From positions 124,001 through 188,000 of the forward strand of contig JALCMG010000001.1 in assembly GCA_022648325.1 (NCBI GenBank): a DNA stretch of 64,000 nucleotides, in the 5' to 3' direction. The DNA comes from Olsenella sp. Lineage in GTDB: Bacteria > Actinomycetota > Coriobacteriia > Coriobacteriales > Atopobiaceae. Below the pieces are notes generated by a model. The model did no database searches and was not told where the DNA came from. It was given only the letters and a program-made list of their open reading frames with translations. Positions within the stretch are counted from its first letter, which is position 1; each line of letters begins with the position of its first letter. The position numbers and the translations under genes are program-made. Shown piece after piece: positions 60,117 to 64,000 of the stretch.

Positions 60117-61097
60117 CTACTCCTGTGCGGGGGGCTCGGGCATGACCTGGTCAACGTAGCCGCGGATGATGGAGCACGAGTTGCGCATGGCGCGGCGCTC
60201 GTTGTAGGAGAGGTCGATCTCGAGCACGGCGTCAATGCCGTTGGAGCCCACGATGCAGGGTGTACCAGCGGAGATGCCAGACTCGCCGTACTCGCCCCCA
60301 AGGTGCACCGAGAGCGGCAGCATGCGCTTCTCGTTATGCAGGATGGCGGTGATGATCTCGGCGACAACCGAGGCAATGCCAAACTCGGTGCAGCCCTTGC
60401 CGCCAACGATCTTGCTGCCGGACTCCTTGACCATGCGCTTGACCTCGTCGAAGTCGATGTTGGTGCCGGAGTGGTGATTCATCGCAAGGTATTCGCGAAG
60501 CGAGATGGAGCCAACGGTCACGTGCGAGGTGGGGATGAACGAGGAGTCGCCGTGCTCGCCCATGCAGAAGGCCTGGATCTGCTTGGCGTCCACGTCGATG
60601 ATGCCCGAAAGGATGCGGCGCAGGCGCACCGAGTCGAGCGCGGTACCGGTGCCAAAGACGTGCTCGCGCGGCAGGCCGAGGTTGCGGTAGAGGTACTCGG
60701 TCACGATGTCGGCGGGGTTGGAGACGCTCAGCACGATGCCGTTGAAACCGGAGTCGCGCACGGGCCCCACGATGCCCTCGAGCACCTTCATGGTGCCACC
60801 GAGCATGTCGAGGCGGGTCTCGCCGGGCCTGCGGCTGCGGCCGGCAGTGAGGACGATGAAGTGGGCATCCGCGCAGTCGGCGTAGTCGCCAACGTGGATG
60901 GTGAACGAGTCTCCCATGCCCGAGGCAAGGTCCTCGAGGTCCATGACCTGCGCCTCCGCCGCCTCACGGTTGACGTCGAGAAACACGATCTCGTTCACGA
61001 GGTGGCGAAACATGAGGCACAGCGCAACGTGGCTGCCAACGCGCCCGGCGCCGATAATGACGACCTTACGCGTCTGAAATAGCTTCTCAATTGGCAT
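60117..61097 (-). CDS. ldh: L-lactate dehydrogenase-family enzyme with malate-type specificity residue
   Basis: A 326-residue NAD-dependent dehydrogenase of the lactate/malate family: GAGRVG NAD loop (16-21), DVNREAAEAQVMDLEDL, the proton-relay His in GEHGDSS, and the substrate Arg in LDSVRLR. The loop that closes over the substrate reads GRSRRPGETRLD, with Arg 89 where lactate dehydrogenases have the Gln known as residue 102. In other lactate dehydrogenases a Gln-to-Arg change at this place turns the enzyme to oxaloacetate. The PGETR part is lactate-type. So the enzyme may reduce oxaloacetate or another 2-oxo acid; the ldh symbol is a family name only. Good ribosome site AAGGAGG. Confidence 0.85.
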   Translation of the reverse strand: MPIEKLFQTRKVVIIGAGRVGSHVALCLMFRHLVNEIVFLDVNREAAEAQVMDLEDLASGMGDSFTIHVGDYADCADAHFIVLTAGRSRRPGETRLDMLGGTMKVLEGIVGPVRDSGFNGIVLSVSNPADIVTEYLYRNLGLPREHVFGTGTALDSVRLRRILSGIIDVDAKQIQAFCMGEHGDSSFIPTSHVTVGSISLREYLAMNHHSGTNIDFDEVKRMVKESGSKIVGGKGCTEFGIASVVAEIITAILHNEKRMLPLSVHLGGEYGESGISAGTPCIVGSNGIDAVLEIDLSYNERRAMRNSCSIIRGYVDQVMPEPPAQE

Positions 61098-61213
61098 TGC
61101 TTCCTCCTTGATGGACGGACAAGTACTGTGCGACTACTCACCAAGGGGAAATGATACGTCACAAGAAAGCAAGCGGGCGACCACAAGGCCACCCGCTCGC
61201 CGACCGGTTGAGA

Positions 61214-61242
61214 TGAGACAAAGGGACTGTCCCTTTGTCTCA
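61214..61242. repeat. Palindrome overlapping the ettA stop codon
   Basis: A 14-base arm TGAGACAAAGGGAC (61214-61227) faces its complement (61229-61242) with one base between. Sequence of this kind (GACAAAGGGAC with GTCCCTTTGTC) is known as a dispersed palindrome in many Gram-positive genomes. Here it may act as the ettA terminator. Confidence 0.65.
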
Positions 61243-62919
61243 GTCGCGGGTGAGCTTGCGGTGAAGGCGGTGGGGCTTTGATGCCTCCGGGCCAAGACGA
61301 CGCTCACGGTCGGCCTGATAGGCCTCGAAGTTGCCCTCGAACCAATGCCAGCAGCCGGGATTCTCGTCCGTACCCTCCCAGGCTAGGATGTGCGTGGCTA
61401 CGCGGTCGAGGAACCAGCGGTCATGGCTCGTGACCACCGAGCAGCCAGGGAAGCGCTCAAGCGCGTCCTCAAGGCCCTCGCTCGTCTCGGTATCAAGGTC
61501 GTTGGTGGGCTCGTCCAGAAGCAGGAGGTTTCCACCCTGGCGAAGGGTGAGGGCCAGGTTCAGGCGGTTCCTCTCGCCGCCAGAGAGCACACCCGCGGGT
61601 TTCTGCTGGTCCGTGCCCTTGAAGCCAAAGGTCGCCACGTAGGCGCGGCTCGGGATCTTGGTGTCTCCCACGGTGATGTAGTCGTTGCCGTCCGAGACAA
61701 CCTCCCAGACGTTCCTCTTGGGGTCGATGCCGGCGCGCATCTGGTCCACGTAGGAAAGCTTTACCGTCTCGCCAAGCTCCAGCGTGCCCGAGGTTGGCTG
61801 CTCCTGGCCAACGATCATCTTGAAGAGCGTGGTCTTGCCCACGCCGTTGGGGCCAATCACGCCCACGATGCCGTTGCGGGGCAGGTCGAAGGAGAGGTCG
61901 TCGATAAGGACGCGGTCGCCAAACGCCTTGGTGAGGTGCTCGACCGTGAGCACCTTGGCACCCAGGCGCGGGCCAACGGGAATCTGGATCTCGGAGAAGT
62001 CGAGCTTCTTGGTTGCCCTGGCCTCGGCCTCCATCTGCTCGTAGCGCTCAAGGCGCGCACGGTTCTTGGCCTGGCGCGCCTTGGGGCTCTGGCGCACCCA
62101 CTCCAGCTCGGAGCGCATCTTCTTGGCGCGCTTGGCGTTCTCGCGGCCCTCCGCCTCCAGGCGGGCGGCCTTCTTCTCCAGGTACGTGGAGTAGTTGCCC
62201 TCGTAGGGGTAGAGCTGGCCGCGGTCCACCTCGCAGATCCAGCCGGCAACGTCGTTCAGGAAGTAGCGGTCGTGCGTGACGGCCATGACGGCGCCGGGAT
62301 AGTTGTGCAGGAACTGCTCGAGCCAGAGGACGCTCTCGGCATCTAGGTGGTTGGTGGGCTCGTCGAGAAGGAGCAGGTCAGGGGCATCGAGGAGCAGGCG
62401 GCACAGGGCCACGCGGCGTCGCTCGCCGCCGGAGAGCTGGGTCACCGGGGCGTCCGGGTCTGGGCACTGGAGGGCGTCCATCGCCTGCGAGAGCTGGGAG
62501 TCCAGGTCCCAGCCGTTGGCTGCGTCTATCTCGTCCTGGAGGCGGCCCATCTCGGCCATGAGCGCATCATAGTCTGCATCGGGGTTCGCCATCTCCTCGC
62601 CGATCTGGTTGAAGCGGTTGACCTTGGCGATAACGTCCGAGAAGGCCATCTCGATGTTCTCGCGCACGGTCTTGTCCTCGTCGAGGGGAGGTTCCTGCTG
62701 GAGAAGGCCCACCGAGTAGCCGGGCGTGAGGCGCGCCTCGCCGTTGGAGACGTCCTCGAGGCCGGCCATGACCTTGAGGAGCGTGGACTTGCCCATGCCG
62801 TTGGGACCTACCACGCCGATTTTGGCGCCAGGATAGACGCCCACGGTGACGTCGTCGAGGATGACCTTCTCGCCCACGACCTTGCGGGCCTTGTACATCT
62901 GGTACACGAACTCTGCCAT
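61240..62919 (-). CDS. ettA: Energy-dependent translational throttle protein EttA (ABC-F ATPase)
   Basis: The ATG at 62919 follows AAAGGAGCAGC. The 559-residue protein has two ATPase domains (Walker A GPNGMGKST and GPNGVGKTT; signatures LSGGERRRV and LSGGERNRL) joined by a charged P-site tRNA interaction linker (about 240-325), and no membrane part. Length and the arm insertion match EttA, which gates the first steps of translation at the ribosome according to ATP level. Single gene, with a repeat palindrome at its end. Confidence 0.94.
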   Translation of the reverse strand: MAEFVYQMYKARKVVGEKVILDDVTVGVYPGAKIGVVGPNGMGKSTLLKVMAGLEDVSNGEARLTPGYSVGLLQQEPPLDEDKTVRENIEMAFSDVIAKVNRFNQIGEEMANPDADYDALMAEMGRLQDEIDAANGWDLDSQLSQAMDALQCPDPDAPVTQLSGGERRRVALCRLLLDAPDLLLLDEPTNHLDAESVLWLEQFLHNYPGAVMAVTHDRYFLNDVAGWICEVDRGQLYPYEGNYSTYLEKKAARLEAEGRENAKRAKKMRSELEWVRQSPKARQAKNRARLERYEQMEAEARATKKLDFSEIQIPVGPRLGAKVLTVEHLTKAFGDRVLIDDLSFDLPRNGIVGVIGPNGVGKTTLFKMIVGQEQPTSGTLELGETVKLSYVDQMRAGIDPKRNVWEVVSDGNDYITVGDTKIPSRAYVATFGFKGTDQQKPAGVLSGGERNRLNLALTLRQGGNLLLLDEPTNDLDTETSEGLEDALERFPGCSVVTSHDRWFLDRVATHILAWEGTDENPGCWHWFEGNFEAYQADRERRLGPEASKPHRLHRKLTRD

Positions 62920-63054
62920 TGCTGCTCCTTTCTCAGGGAGCGTCCCGTCAACAAAGTGAAGAGTACCTTTATAACATGAGTGCATCTTGGGATAGACAAT
63001 ATCTGTCTGATGCGGCCTGTATACTAATTGAAGTCTATCAAGCGAGGGAGGCTT

Positions 63055-64000
63055 ATGCGCTCTTCCGAAAACCAGCAGCCGACTGCCGTCTCCCTTTTTT
63101 CGGGCGCGGGCGGTATGGACCTTGGGTTCACTAAGGCTGGCTTTCGCGTGCTTTTCTCGAATGAAATGGACTCAGATGCAGCAGCCACCTACTGCTCAAA
63201 CACCGCTTAACTCAATCCTGACGTGATGCACGTTGGCGATATTCATGATTTCCTCCCCAAGATGGGCAAGTTCCGTGGTACCGACCTTGTCTTCGGGGGA
63301 CCCCCCTGCCAGGGGTTCTCGGTTGCAGGGAAAATGAACCCCTCTGATGCCAGAAGCGAGCTTGTGTTCACTTTCATGAACGTAGTGGAGAGTATCAAGC
63401 CACGCGTGTTTGTCATGGAGAACGTAAGGGCCCTTGCCAAGCTGTCAAAATGGCAGCCTGTACGAGAGAGACTTTTTGAACAGGCAAGAGAGTTTGGCTA
63501 TGGATGCTGCCTTCTCCTGCTTAACGCTGCTGACTATGGAGTTCCCCAAGCACGAGAGCGAATGTTCTTCATTGGTGCGGCTGGGATGTCATCCTCGATG
63601 GTTGAGGAGCTTATCAAAGACAAACTGTCTAGATGCAGACAGGTACCTCAAACAGCCGGAGAGGTTCTCTCCTCCCTACCGGCGTACGGTTCTGATGGCA
63701 ACCCTGTTACCTGCACCGCTGCAATTCATCTAGCGAAGAACCCAATAATCAGAAGAAGTCCGTACTCGGGATCCCTTCTCTTTAACGGCCGAGGAAGACC
63801 AATGAATCTCAATGCAGTCGCAAAAACTCTTCCAGCGGAAATGGGAGGCAACCACACCCCCATTGTCAATCAGAAACTCCTCGAGAATCCATCTGCTGAG
63901 GATTGGCTTGTCGCGTATCACGCGGCCCTTTGCTCTGGAACCATAGCTCCAGAGACAGCTCGCATTCCCGACGATTATCGAAGACTCACCGTCCGCGAAG
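63055..64000 (+). pseudogene. C5-cytosine DNA methyltransferase gene with in-frame stop (partial, runs off right edge)
   Basis: The ATG at 63055 follows GGGAGGCTT. Motif I ([13 protein letters not shown]) is intact, but a TAA at 63208-63210 ends the frame after 51 codons. The same frame then continues without shift through motif IV with the catalytic Cys (GGPPCQGFSVAGKMN), VI (FVMENVRAL), VIII (QARERMFFIGA) and beyond the window end. A single base change, for example from CAA or GAA, explains it. Unless restart downstream of the stop or a sequence error saves it, the enzyme is inactive. A restriction gene may lie beyond the window. An inverted AGACA/TGTCT pair (62994-63008) lies in the divergent promoter region. 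Confidence 0.85.

Noticed and set aside
63434-63733. Alternative frame inside the methyltransferase region
   Set aside because: The methyltransferase motifs IV, VI and VIII are in another frame; this one shows nothing protein-like.

Overview
The window reads as chromosome of a fermentative, GC-rich Gram-positive bacterium, most likely class Coriobacteriia (an Olsenella/Atopobium-like relative). This placement is an inference from GC content of about 60 percent or more, dense operons, pyruvate formate-lyase plus a lactate/malate-type dehydrogenase, lipobox lipoproteins and a Dlt-like envelope locus; no rRNA or marker gene is present to prove it. No tRNA or rRNA gene, prophage or complete insertion sequence was seen.

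Layout. 1-2.8 kb: a SixA-type phosphatase fused to a CHAD domain (cut by the left edge) and an esterase with a histone-like Lys/Ala/Pro tail. 3.0-13.5 kb: one eight-gene minus-strand operon resembling dltABCD but doubled. It carries two MBOAT acyltransferases, three SGNH/DltD-like membrane proteins, an amino-acid adenylating ligase, a carrier protein and a fold-type III PLP enzyme. The two MBOAT genes share a 1,230-bp core with no difference seen. This is the best candidate for an undescribed system: ACP-borne aminoacyl groups, probably altered by the PLP enzyme, passed to cell-surface glycopolymers. An ATP-grasp ligase and a GNAT acetyltransferase are divergent from it. 15.8-21.6 kb: nitroreductase, DUF1304 protein, CPBP protease, ABC exporter with a divergent AraC regulator, and a cupin.

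21.6-26 kb: a Crp/Fnr regulator with an N-terminal cysteine cluster, an unusual intergenic region with four copies of a 26-bp repeat, a perfect FNR box, then pflA-pflB. A lone type I-C-like CRISPR repeat lies at 26.1 kb just before a YdcF-like gene. 27.5-34.2 kb: a MurNAc recycling cluster (rpiR/murR, murQ, murP, mupG, divergent PBP4B-like hydrolase) that looks lower in GC than its surroundings. 34.6-43.6 kb: MFS permease, GH2 glycosidase, UvrA2-like ABC ATPase, an orphan PTS EIIC, and an AAA-DUF4143 ATPase with 34-bp tandem repeats at its promoter. 44-50 kb: FAD oxidoreductase, a frame-broken membrane gene behind a ribbon-helix-helix gene, and a fruR-fruK operon with a complex promoter.

50.2-53.6 kb: a Fur/Zur-type regulator, a Cys-rich membrane protein and a zinc-type ABC importer behind a palindromic operator. 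53.6-64 kb: LysR and EamA pair, polysaccharide deacetylase, a glycosyltransferase with a C-terminal winged helix, a lactate dehydrogenase-family enzyme with an Arg at the specificity position, ettA, and a C5-cytosine methyltransferase gene broken by an in-frame stop and cut by the right edge.

Working together: pflAB and the dehydrogenase serve anaerobic fermentation, with a local redox regulator and FNR box; murQ/murP/mupG recycle peptidoglycan sugars; the zinc operon is self-regulated; the Dlt-like locus, deacetylase and glycosyltransferase shape the envelope.
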